Shown: positions 7,835 to 14,061 of the stretch, piece after piece
How the letters are laid out: the number at the start of each line of letters is the position of its first letter
Numbering within the stretch: the first letter of the stretch is position 1
Source of the DNA: an uncultured Collinsella sp.
GTDB lineage: Bacteria > Actinomycetota > Coriobacteriia > Coriobacteriales > Coriobacteriaceae
Reading direction: 5' to 3'
DNA length: 21,173 bases
Assembly (NCBI GenBank): GCA_902491895.1
Contig: CABUJH010000035.1
Coordinates: forward strand, 1 to 21,173
Notes under the pieces: generated by a model
What the model was told of the DNA's origin: nothing
The model's input: only the letters and a program-made list of their open reading frames with translations
Databases searched by the model: none
Position numbers and translations under genes: made by a program

Positions 7835-8551
7835 TTAGCGCTTCTTCTTGTTCTTCTTCTGCTTGCGCTGCTTGGCCTTTGCATTCTTAGGCTCGCTTTC
7901 CTGCTTGGCCTTGGCAGCGGCCTTTTCGGCCTTCATCTTCTTGCGTTTGGTCTCGATGCGCAGCTTTTTGTTGATGCGCGCCTTGAGGAAGGAGCCAAAC
8001 TGCTCGGCATCACCACGTACAAAGGTGTCCTTGGGGATCGTCACGCCCTGCTCGGCGAACATGGCCACAAAGATGCGCTCGCCGTCGAGCACGTGGTCGA
8101 GCTTCTCAAACGGGAAGAACTGCGACTTGCCGCTCTTGCCCCAGACCATCAGGCCGTCCTCGTTGGCGGCGACGCGGCGGTAGCGGCCGCCCATGGACTC
8201 GTCGGCCTCGACGGCATCGATAAAGTCGCGCGCAAGCGTATGGTGCAGATTTTTGCTCCACCAGGCCAAAAAGGCGCCGAATACGATCAGGACGACGCCG
8301 AACTTGATCCAGTTGCCGCCGGCCACCAGCATGCCGATGCCGATGAGCGCGGCAATCGCAGCGGCGACGTACAGGGAGCCGCGGCGCCTGGGCGAGGCAA
8401 CCAAGCGGGCGAAATCGGTGACGAGGTCGTTTTCGTACTGATACTCGTTGAGGTACAGAATGCCGTCATCGGCTGCGGCCTGCTCCTCGAGCGCGACCTC
8501 GACCTGGTCGGCTGCTTCGGAGGGAACGAGGTTGCTCTCTGCGTCTGCCAT
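7835..8551 (-). CDS. YcxB-like membrane protein with lysine-rich C-terminal tail
   Basis: A protein of 238 aa with two closely spaced TM helices (about 59-77 and 82-98). A C-terminal cytosolic domain (about 120-195) has the pattern of YcxB-family proteins: a DGL..W..KS....PFEKL strand pair, then an IPK..F..GD motif. The family's function is unknown. The last 45 residues are extremely basic (Lys/Arg with Ala) and could bind nucleic acid or acidic phospholipids; that is inference. The start at 8551 has AGGAG about 10 nt upstream. It is transcribed towards the kinase operon with a 156-bp gap that contains a promoter, so cotranscription is possible but not needed. It diverges from dnaX. Confidence 0.8.
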   Translation of the reverse strand: MADAESNLVPSEAADQVEVALEEQAAADDGILYLNEYQYENDLVTDFARLVASPRRRGSLYVAAAIAALIGIGMLVAGGNWIKFGVVLIVFGAFLAWWSKNLHHTLARDFIDAVEADESMGGRYRRVAANEDGLMVWGKSGKSQFFPFEKLDHVLDGERIFVAMFAEQGVTIPKDTFVRGDAEQFGSFLKARINKKLRIETKRKKMKAEKAAAKAKQESEPKNAKAKQRKQKKNKKKR

Positions 8552-8666
8552 GCTCTTTGGACTCCTATCGCGGCGGGCTCGCCGTACGGGTTATTATGGA
8601 TACAGTATGCCGTGCGACTGCATGGCCGCCGCGGCAACAAGACTCAGTATACCCGGGGGAGCACCC
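8552..8666. promoter_or_regulatory. Divergent promoter region between YcxB-like gene and dnaX
   Basis: This 115-bp gap must hold both promoters. The AT-rich core 8591-8608 contains TATTAT (8592-8597) and TACAGT (8601-8606) on the plus strand and CATAAT on the minus strand. All resemble -10 hexamers, but I see no convincing -35 at proper spacing for any of them. No scRNA or tRNA was recognised here. Confidence 0.3.
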
Positions 8667-11159
8667 ATGGAATCGTTGTACCGAAAGTATCGCCCGCTCA
8701 CCTTCGACTCCGTGGTGGGCCAGCAGCATATCGTCTCGACGCTCGAGCACGCCATCACCGAGGGGCGTCTGTCCCACGCGTACCTGTTCTGCGGACCGCG
8801 TGGCACGGGCAAGACCACTATGGCGCGCATCCTTGCCAAGGCGCTGCTCTGCCGCAACGCCGAGGCGGCGCGCGCCGAGGGTGCGAGCGGCTGCATGCCC
8901 GACGGCACCTGTGAGGAATGCGAGCTCATCGCCGAGGGCAACCACCCAGACGTCTACGAGCTCGATGCCGCAAGCCGTACCGGCGTGGACAACGTGCGCG
9001 AGGAGATCATCAACTCCGTCAACTTTGCCCCGGTGCGCGGCAAGTACAAGATCTATATCATCGACGAGGTCCACATGCTCACGACGGCGGCGTTTAACGC
9101 GCTGCTCAAGACGCTCGAGGAGCCGCCGGCGCACGTGATCTTTGTGCTGTGCACCACCGACCCGCAAAAAATTCTGGAGACCATCCTCTCGCGCTGTCAG
9201 CGCTTCGATTTCCACCGCATCGGTAACGAGGATATCGAGCGCCGCCTGGCATACGTGTGCGAGCAAGAGGGCTTCGACTACGACGATGAGGCGCTTGCCA
9301 TCGTGGCACGCCATGCCAAGGGCGGCATGCGCGACGCGCTCTCCACGCTGGAGCAGCTGAGCGTCTTCGGCAACGGCACCGTGCATGCGGACGATGCCCG
9401 CTCACTTTTGGGCGAAGTTTCGGACCAGATTCTGGGCGAGTTTGCGCGTGCCATTGCGTCACGCGATATTGCCGAGCTCTATGGGCTCATTCGCGCGCAG
9501 GTCGAGGAAGGTAACGATCTGCTGGAACTGACGCGCGATCTGGTGGCGCATGTGCGCGATGTGTACGTGGCCTGCGTTGCCGGCGCCCGCGCCGAGTTGT
9601 TTGAGGGCGGTGCCGAGCAGGCCGAGGCGCTTGCTGCCGAGGCCGCTGCCTTTGGCGAGCATCCTGCCGATCGTTTGGCTCGCGTGCTGACGGTGCTCGA
9701 CGATGCCGCCTTGGAGATGAGGGGTGCGAGCGACGTGCGCCTGGTGCTCGAGATCGCCTGCACTCGCCTGGCGCGTCCCGAGGCCGATTTAACGATTGAG
9801 GCTTTGGCCGAGCGCGTGGCACGCTTGGAGGCCATGGTTGCCAACGCCGCCGTTCCGGCGAGCGTGGCTGCTGCTCAAGCGAGTGCGCCTGCTGCATCCG
9901 CACCCGCTGTCCAGCAGCCGACGCTGATCTCGGGTGCCCGAGCTGCTACTCCTGCGGCGACCGCCGCCCCCGCTGCTACGTCCGCGCATCAGGGTGGCAT
10001 GCCTTGGGACCGCGGCGCTGCTGTTCCGGCTGCCCAGCCTGCGCCCAAGTTCGCGGCTCCGGCTCCCGCGCCCAAACCTGTAACGCCTGCACCTCAACCC
10101 GCTGCGGCTCCGGCCCCCGCGCCTGCTGCATCGACCGTGCCGGCGTCCAAGCCCAACAACGCCGCCCAGGTTGCCGCCGCCGGTGCTGCCGAGACCCCCG
10201 CGGTCGAGGACGCCGGCGAGCTCCAGCGCAAATGGGCCGAGGTTGTCGAGCGTGTCAAGGCGCGTCAGGCTTCCTACGCAGGGCTTTTGCTCAACGCCCG
10301 TGCCACGGCCGATGACGGCTCCAAGCTCACCGTCTCGTTCCCCGCGGGCTCGACCTTTGCCATCAAGATGCTCGGTCGCGCCGACACGCAGTCGGTGGTC
10401 CTGCCGACGGTCTGCGCGGTCTTCGGTCGTCGCACTGTCGACTACGTCCTGGATGGAGGTGGCACGCCGGCTCCTCAACATGAGGAGCATTCTCCATCTG
10501 CACGGGCTGCGGCATCTGCGGACCCGCAACCCGTGTCCTCGGCGGCCCCTGTATCCTCGAGCGCCAGCGCGCCGCAGCCAAAAGCGGCACCGGTAGCGGC
10601 ACCGACTCCGTCGGCGCCTGAACCCGCTGCGGCCAAACCGGCTGCTCCGGCCCCCTCGCCCAAGCCCGCTGCCACACCCGCGCCCAAGTCATCCGACCTG
10701 GCCAAGGCTCCCTGGCTGCGCTCCGATAACCCGGCCGGCGCTCCTGCCACGGGCAAGCTCCCGACCGAGCCCGCGCCCCGTGCGCCCGAGCGCACGTCCG
10801 CTCCCAAGGCTCAGCCGTCTGCACAGGCTGCGCCGTGGGAATCCGAGCAGGTGCCCTACGACGACGCCATGGTCGGCGGCTTCGCTGGCGATGCGAGCGG
10901 GGACGATCTTCCTCCGTTCGACGTGCCTGCCGCGGCGCCTGCGCCCGGCCCTGCCGCTTCAGCCGTGGCCCCCGCAGCTGCGACGTCCGCTCCCGCAAGC
11001 GATGACGCCCCCGCTGCCCCTTGGGAGTCCAACCCCGGCGCCGGCAGCCCCTTCGGCCATCAGGGCGCAGCCCCGAGCATCCCGCAGACCGAGGACGAGG
11101 CCAAAGCCCTCATCCGCAGCGTCTTCGGTCAGTCCACCATCTTCAAACCGGTGGAGTAA
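8667..11159 (+). CDS. dnaX: DNA polymerase III subunit gamma/tau
   Basis: The clamp-loader ATPase of the replicative polymerase, 830 aa. AAA+ domain: Walker A GPRGTGKT (43-50), zinc Cys62/76/82/85, Walker B IYIIDEVHML (129-138), sensor TTD and SRC (175-177). The clamp-loader collar extends to about 390. A Pro/Ala-rich linker then leads to a folded segment at about 518-600, similar to the C-terminal part of Gram-positive DnaX. A second Pro/Ala-rich tail of about 230 residues follows. The disordered parts carry four Pro-Trp motifs (W447, W683, W724, W786). Start: GGGGGAG (8655-8661) sits 5 nt before the ATG. The frame stays open upstream to 8448 but lacks signals there. No tau/gamma frameshift signal was recognised. 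It converges with the minus-strand gene at 11181, leaving 21 bp with no obvious terminator. Confidence 0.96.
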   Translation: MESLYRKYRPLTFDSVVGQQHIVSTLEHAITEGRLSHAYLFCGPRGTGKTTMARILAKALLCRNAEAARAEGASGCMPDGTCEECELIAEGNHPDVYELDAASRTGVDNVREEIINSVNFAPVRGKYKIYIIDEVHMLTTAAFNALLKTLEEPPAHVIFVLCTTDPQKILETILSRCQRFDFHRIGNEDIERRLAYVCEQEGFDYDDEALAIVARHAKGGMRDALSTLEQLSVFGNGTVHADDARSLLGEVSDQILGEFARAIASRDIAELYGLIRAQVEEGNDLLELTRDLVAHVRDVYVACVAGARAELFEGGAEQAEALAAEAAAFGEHPADRLARVLTVLDDAALEMRGASDVRLVLEIACTRLARPEADLTIEALAERVARLEAMVANAAVPASVAAAQASAPAASAPAVQQPTLISGARAATPAATAAPAATSAHQGGMPWDRGAAVPAAQPAPKFAAPAPAPKPVTPAPQPAAAPAPAPAASTVPASKPNNAAQVAAAGAAETPAVEDAGELQRKWAEVVERVKARQASYAGLLLNARATADDGSKLTVSFPAGSTFAIKMLGRADTQSVVLPTVCAVFGRRTVDYVLDGGGTPAPQHEEHSPSARAAASADPQPVSSAAPVSSSASAPQPKAAPVAAPTPSAPEPAAAKPAAPAPSPKPAATPAPKSSDLAKAPWLRSDNPAGAPATGKLPTEPAPRAPERTSAPKAQPSAQAAPWESEQVPYDDAMVGGFAGDASGDDLPPFDVPAAAPAPGPAASAVAPAAATSAPASDDAPAAPWESNPGAGSPFGHQGAAPSIPQTEDEAKALIRSVFGQSTIFKPVE

Positions 11160-11180
11160 CTGTGCGGGCGGGTATGCTGC

Positions 11181-11654
11181 TCAAGAAGAGGCCTCTTTGT
11201 CCGGGCGCATCTGTATTTCGGACATGTGTAGTGTGGTGTCGCGTATATCGCATTCGAGCAGACAGGCGCGCGACGGTCGGCCTAGGATGCTGAGGTCGAT
11301 ACGATACGTCGCATGGCTGTCCGTGTACTCGACTTGCTCGGCGTTGACGGTTGCTCCGATTGTCAATAAAGAGCCCAGTTCGGCATCGACAATCTTGGAG
11401 TCCTTTATCTTGACCTTGAACTCTTGGTAGAGGGACGGGCTGTTGTAGTAAATGGTTCGGGTTCCGTCGGTGCACTCATTGGTCGTCTCCCATTTGACGA
11501 CGGGCTGGTCCGAGCTGGCTATCAGCAGTTCTGCTCCAAAAGCTATGGCATGGGTGATGACAACCAGCAATGCCCAGACGACAAAGAGATAGAGAACCAC
11601 ATATGCAACGGGGTGTTTTGAGCGGATGTTTTGGAGCGCGTCGGGGGCATTCAT
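11181..11654 (-). CDS. Hypothetical single-pass membrane protein
   Basis: An unrecognised protein of 157 aa. After a short N-terminus with a few charged residues comes one TM helix (about 16-40) and then a roughly 115-residue domain, presumably outside the cell. That domain is rich in beta-prone residues with Cys near 60 and two near 128-132. No lipobox. The start is fixed by GGAGG (11665-11661), 6 nt before the ATG; the in-frame extension to 11684 lacks an SD. The gene is visibly richer in A/T and less codon-biased than dnaX, ybaB or recR, and it interrupts an otherwise standard dnaX-ybaB-recR order. This suggests an accessory insertion. Function unknown. Confidence 0.7.
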   Translation of the reverse strand: MNAPDALQNIRSKHPVAYVVLYLFVVWALLVVITHAIAFGAELLIASSDQPVVKWETTNECTDGTRTIYYNSPSLYQEFKVKIKDSKIVDAELGSLLTIGATVNAEQVEYTDSHATYRIDLSILGRPSRACLLECDIRDTTLHMSEIQMRPDKEASS

Positions 11655-11977
11655 GGGGCACCTCCAAATTGCTATCTTTGACAATCAAATTTTACCATGC
11701 CGTCATGAGCGCCACCTCGAGCGGCGGTTTAGCATTTTGCTATCTAGCTGGATGCAAAAAATGTCGGGTTCCGGCTCTGCTAGATTTAGTTTGAGACATT
11801 ATGCAACCTTGCATAATCTTGGGGCGTATCACACTCCAGGACATGTATATCGACTGAGGTAGCACGTCCGCCCCGCTCTCTCGCCGCGCGCCGTGGTACG
11901 ATTTTTGAGTTTGAAAGTCCCGCCGCGCTCCGACTGCCCTTGCAGCTCGGCGTGCGGCCGCACGTAAAGGAGCCATC
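11655..11977. other. Intergenic region upstream of ybaB with promoter and operator-like dyad
   Basis: These 323 bp between two divergent genes hold the start signals for both. The first half is AT-rich. It contains a perfect dyad overlapping a candidate promoter (11791-11819) and a second -10-like TACGAT (11897-11902) about 75 nt before ybaB without a clear -35. No coding frame or RNA gene was recognised. Confidence 0.6.
11791..11819 (+). promoter_or_regulatory. Candidate ybaB-recR promoter overlapped by a 20-bp palindrome
   Basis: TTGAGA (11791-11796), a 17-bp spacer and TAATCT (11814-11819) form a sigma70-like promoter. The spacer and -10 are overlaid by a perfect inverted repeat: ATTATGCAA (11798-11806), CC, TTGCATAAT (11809-11817). 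The position is that of a repressor operator. Regulator unknown. Confidence 0.45.
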
Positions 11978-12298
11978 ATGGCCGGTATGAACATGCAGCA
12001 GATGATGAAGCAGGCCCGCAAGATGCAGGAGCAGCTTGCCGCCGCGCAGGAAAACCTCAAGTCCCAGACCGTCGACGCCTCTGCCGGCGGCGGCATGGTC
12101 AAGGTGACCGTTAACGGCGAGATGGAGCTCGTCAACCTCACTATTGATCCCGATGCGCTCGATCCCGAGGACGTCGATATGCTGCAGGACATGATCATGG
12201 CTGCCGTCAACGAGGCCGTCCGCGGCGTCAACGAGCTCGCCAACAAGCAGATGGGCGCCATCACCGGCGGCCTCAACATCCCGGGCATGCCGTTCTAA
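11978..12298 (+). CDS. ybaB: YbaB/EbfC family nucleoid-associated protein
   Basis: A small DNA-binding protein of 106 aa that forms dimers and binds DNA with limited sequence preference. It shows the family layout: an N-terminal Met/Gln/Lys-rich helix (MNMQQMMKQARKMQEQL), a central beta sheet around GGGMVKVTVNGEMELVNLTIDP, then the helix DMIMAAVNEAV and a Gly/Met-rich end. Normal family length. AAAGGAG (11966-11972) sits 5 nt before the ATG. It lies 13 bp upstream of recR, as in most bacteria, and is most likely cotranscribed with it. Confidence 0.96.
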   Translation: MAGMNMQQMMKQARKMQEQLAAAQENLKSQTVDASAGGGMVKVTVNGEMELVNLTIDPDALDPEDVDMLQDMIMAAVNEAVRGVNELANKQMGAITGGLNIPGMPF

Positions 12299-12311
12299 GA
12301 CACGCATATAT

Positions 12312-12908
12312 ATGAGTGCGAATCACAGTCTGCAAAAACTGCTCGATGAGCTGGGTCGTCTGCCGGGCATTGGTCCCAAGTCGGCCCAGCGCATCGCCTA
12401 TTACCTGCTCGAGGCCGACGCCGAGGAGGCCCGCCGCTTGGCCGAGGCCATCCTGGAGGTCAAGCAGGAGGTCCACTTTTGCAGCCGTTGCTTTAACTAC
12501 GCCACGGCCGACGAGTGCTCCATCTGCCAGGACCCGATGCGCGATACCACCCGCATCTGCGTGGTGGGCGAGCCGCGCGATGTCCAGGCGATTGAGCGCA
12601 CGGGCAGCTACCACGGCCTCTACCATGTGTTGGGCGGCGTGATCAGCCCCATGGACAAGATCGGTCCCGAGCAGCTGCATATCCGCGAGTTGCTGGCGCG
12701 CCTGGGCCATGAGGATATCCACGAGGTCATTATCGCCACCAACCCCAATATCGAGGGCGAGACCACGGCGAGCTACCTTGCTCGCACCATCAAGCCACTG
12801 GGCGTCGAGGTGTCGCGTCTGGCGAGCGGCCTGCCCGTGGGTGGCGACCTGGAGTATGCCGACGAGCTCACGCTCGGCCGCGCTATCGAGGCCCGCCGCG
12901 CAATCTAG
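12312..12908 (+). CDS. recR: Recombination mediator protein RecR
   Basis: A protein of 198 aa, full length for the family. With RecO/RecF it helps load RecA at single-strand gaps. Domains in order: helix-hairpin-helix (GRLPGIGPKSAQRIAYYLL, about 15-33), Cys4 zinc finger C57-x2-C60-x8-C69-x2-C72, Toprim domain from ICVVGEPRD (82-90) through ATNPNIEGE..., and the C-terminal Walker-B-like segment with RLASGLPVGGDLEYAD. No good SD precedes the ATG, so translation may depend on coupling to ybaB 13 bp upstream. A weak hairpin without a T-run follows the stop (about 12921-12950). Confidence 0.97.
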   Translation: MSANHSLQKLLDELGRLPGIGPKSAQRIAYYLLEADAEEARRLAEAILEVKQEVHFCSRCFNYATADECSICQDPMRDTTRICVVGEPRDVQAIERTGSYHGLYHVLGGVISPMDKIGPEQLHIRELLARLGHEDIHEVIIATNPNIEGETTASYLARTIKPLGVEVSRLASGLPVGGDLEYADELTLGRAIEARRAI

Positions 12909-12981
12909 GCGGCGTCAGCTCCGCGGCATGTCCCGTCGGCCTGCCGCACGGGGCGCTCATAATTGGGCACGCGTTCATGCA

Positions 12982-12997
12982 TTTGTTGTGCAACAAA
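12982..12997. promoter_or_regulatory. Operator-like inverted repeat 1 (GTTGYGCAAC core)
   Basis: TTTGTTG (12982-12988), TG, CAACAAA (12991-12997) is a perfect 7-bp-arm inverted repeat. Its core GTTGTGCAAC differs by one base from the palindrome at 13058-13067. It is 155 bp upstream of the second kinase operon and 74 bp past recR. Confidence 0.5.
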
Positions 12998-13057
12998 CCT
13001 GCTTTTCATCCGCTTATCGCGTGGATGGGTCCACTCGCACCTCGTATTTGCCCATTC

Positions 13058-13067
13058 GTTGCGCAAC
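13058..13067. promoter_or_regulatory. Operator-like inverted repeat 2 (GTTGCGCAAC)
   Basis: A perfect 10-bp palindrome GTTGCGCAAC centred 73 bp after the related site at 12985-12994. It overlaps the -35 region of the promoter whose -10 is at 13084-13089. Two spaced copies suggest cooperative binding of one regulator; inference. Confidence 0.45.
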
Positions 13068-13080
13068 CTTTTTGGTTCGC

Positions 13081-13089
13081 TGATACACT
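13081..13089 (+). promoter_or_regulatory. Putative extended -10 promoter of the second kinase operon
   Basis: TGATACACT: a TGn extension plus TACACT -10 (13084-13089). The closest -35-like hexamer is TTGCGC (13059-13064), 19 bp upstream. Transcription would start near 13096, about 17 nt before the terminator stem and about 57 nt before the first ATG. The motif resembles TGCTACACT in front of the other kinase operon. Confidence 0.45.
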
Positions 13090-13112
13090 CAAAATGTGGA
13101 TATGAAAGAATG

Positions 13113-13137
13113 CGCCGCTTTTAAGCGGCGTTTTTTT
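13113..13137 (+). terminator. Intrinsic terminator in front of the second kinase operon
   Basis: CGCCGCTT (13113-13120) pairs perfectly with AAGCGGCG (13123-13130), followed at once by seven T (13131-13137). This is a textbook Rho-independent terminator. It ends only 3 nt before the SD GGAGGAG (13141-13147) of the next gene, so there is no room for a promoter between them. It may end recR transcripts and also act as an attenuator for the operon starting near 13096. Confidence 0.85.
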
Positions 13138-13152
13138 GTTGGAGGAGAACGC

Positions 13153-14061
13153 ATGCGGCCCGGGGGCACTCAGACAAAGCATGGCGCCGCGGTGCGCATG
13201 CGGCGCCGGCTGGGCCTGGCGCCTCGGGCGTATGTGCTGCTGTCTTGCTCGCTCGTACTGGTCATAGCCGGTGTTTCGGCTTATGGCATGACGGTGCCGT
13301 CCATGGTACAGGCGCATGCTGCGCGCGAGCTGCATATTGGGCGCAAGGCCAAAAGCGACTTGGGAACGACAACTGGATACGCGTGGGCGAGCGTGGTCGG
13401 GCGCACCGTGTTTGGCGTCGATCCCGCGGACGAGGGCGAGCGGGCGTCCAACGAGATCACGCTGGCAAACGGCAAGACTATCGTGCTCACCAACACTAAG
13501 GTCATTACGAAGCTTTCCAATAACAGCGTGGCTTCTGTCGTTAACAAGGCGGAGCAGCAGAAGGAGCAGGACACGCAGCAGACGGGTAAGCCCGGCGGCT
13601 CGGACGGGTCCGGTTCTGGCACCGGTTCGGCGGGCTCGGACGGCGGTTCCGGTTCGGGTTCCGCCTCTGGCGGTGGATCTTCGAGTGGCGGCTCGACGGA
13701 CGGCGGTGCCGGCGGCGACACGGACTCGGGTGGTCTCTCGGCTGCCGAGGAGGCGAGCATCCACAATTGGCTCCTGACCAAATACAACATGCTCGATGAC
13801 TATGTCGCCCGCGCCAATAGCGCGGTCTCGACCTATAACGCAACAGGCGATACCGGGCCGTGCGATAACCTGGCCAACGATATGTTTGTCATCCGTGCCG
13901 AGTTTGGCCGGCAAACGTTTTCTCCCCACTCAAAGTGGTATCGGCAGTACGCCAACCTATGGGGCTGCTACACCAACCTGTGCCAATGGGTGGGGCATTA
14001 CGGCGATGACGACATTGCGCTCAATAACTTCAACAATAGCCTGGCGGCGATCGCCCTATGA
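13153..14061 (+). CDS. Hypothetical membrane-anchored protein with Gly/Ser-rich linker
   Basis: An unrecognised protein of 302 aa. A basic N-terminus (1-25) precedes one TM (about 26-47), which places the rest outside the cell. Residues 50-145 are a first domain with coiled, charged character near its end. Residues 147-195 are an almost pure Gly/Ser/Asp spacer. Residues 196-302 form a helical C-terminal domain with Cys237, Cys272 and Cys277 and many Trp/Tyr. The start is chosen for GGAGGAG (13141-13147), 5 nt before the ATG; the frame extends to a GTG at 13096, but that would read through the terminator. The stop overlaps the kinase start as ATGA, so the two products are made together. It could be a sensor or a substrate of the kinase; inference only. 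Confidence 0.8.
   Translation: MRPGGTQTKHGAAVRMRRRLGLAPRAYVLLSCSLVLVIAGVSAYGMTVPSMVQAHAARELHIGRKAKSDLGTTTGYAWASVVGRTVFGVDPADEGERASNEITLANGKTIVLTNTKVITKLSNNSVASVVNKAEQQKEQDTQQTGKPGGSDGSGSGTGSAGSDGGSGSGSASGGGSSSGGSTDGGAGGDTDSGGLSAAEEASIHNWLLTKYNMLDDYVARANSAVSTYNATGDTGPCDNLANDMFVIRAEFGRQTFSPHSKWYRQYANLWGCYTNLCQWVGHYGDDDIALNNFNNSLAAIAL

Noticed and set aside
9166..9171. A6 run in dnaX as a tau/gamma frameshift site
   Set aside because: In frame it reads CAA AAA ATT, not a slippery X-XXY-YYZ heptamer, and it lies inside the AAA+ domain, too early to make a useful gamma form.
12921..12950. recR terminator directly after its stop
   Set aside because: GCGGCA/TGCCGC could pair around a 13-nt loop, but no T-run follows. 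The strong terminator at 13113-13137 is the better candidate.
13096..13152. Upstream GTG start for the Gly/Ser-rich protein
   Set aside because: It would translate through the terminator stem and has no SD, while GGAGGAG precedes the ATG at 13153.
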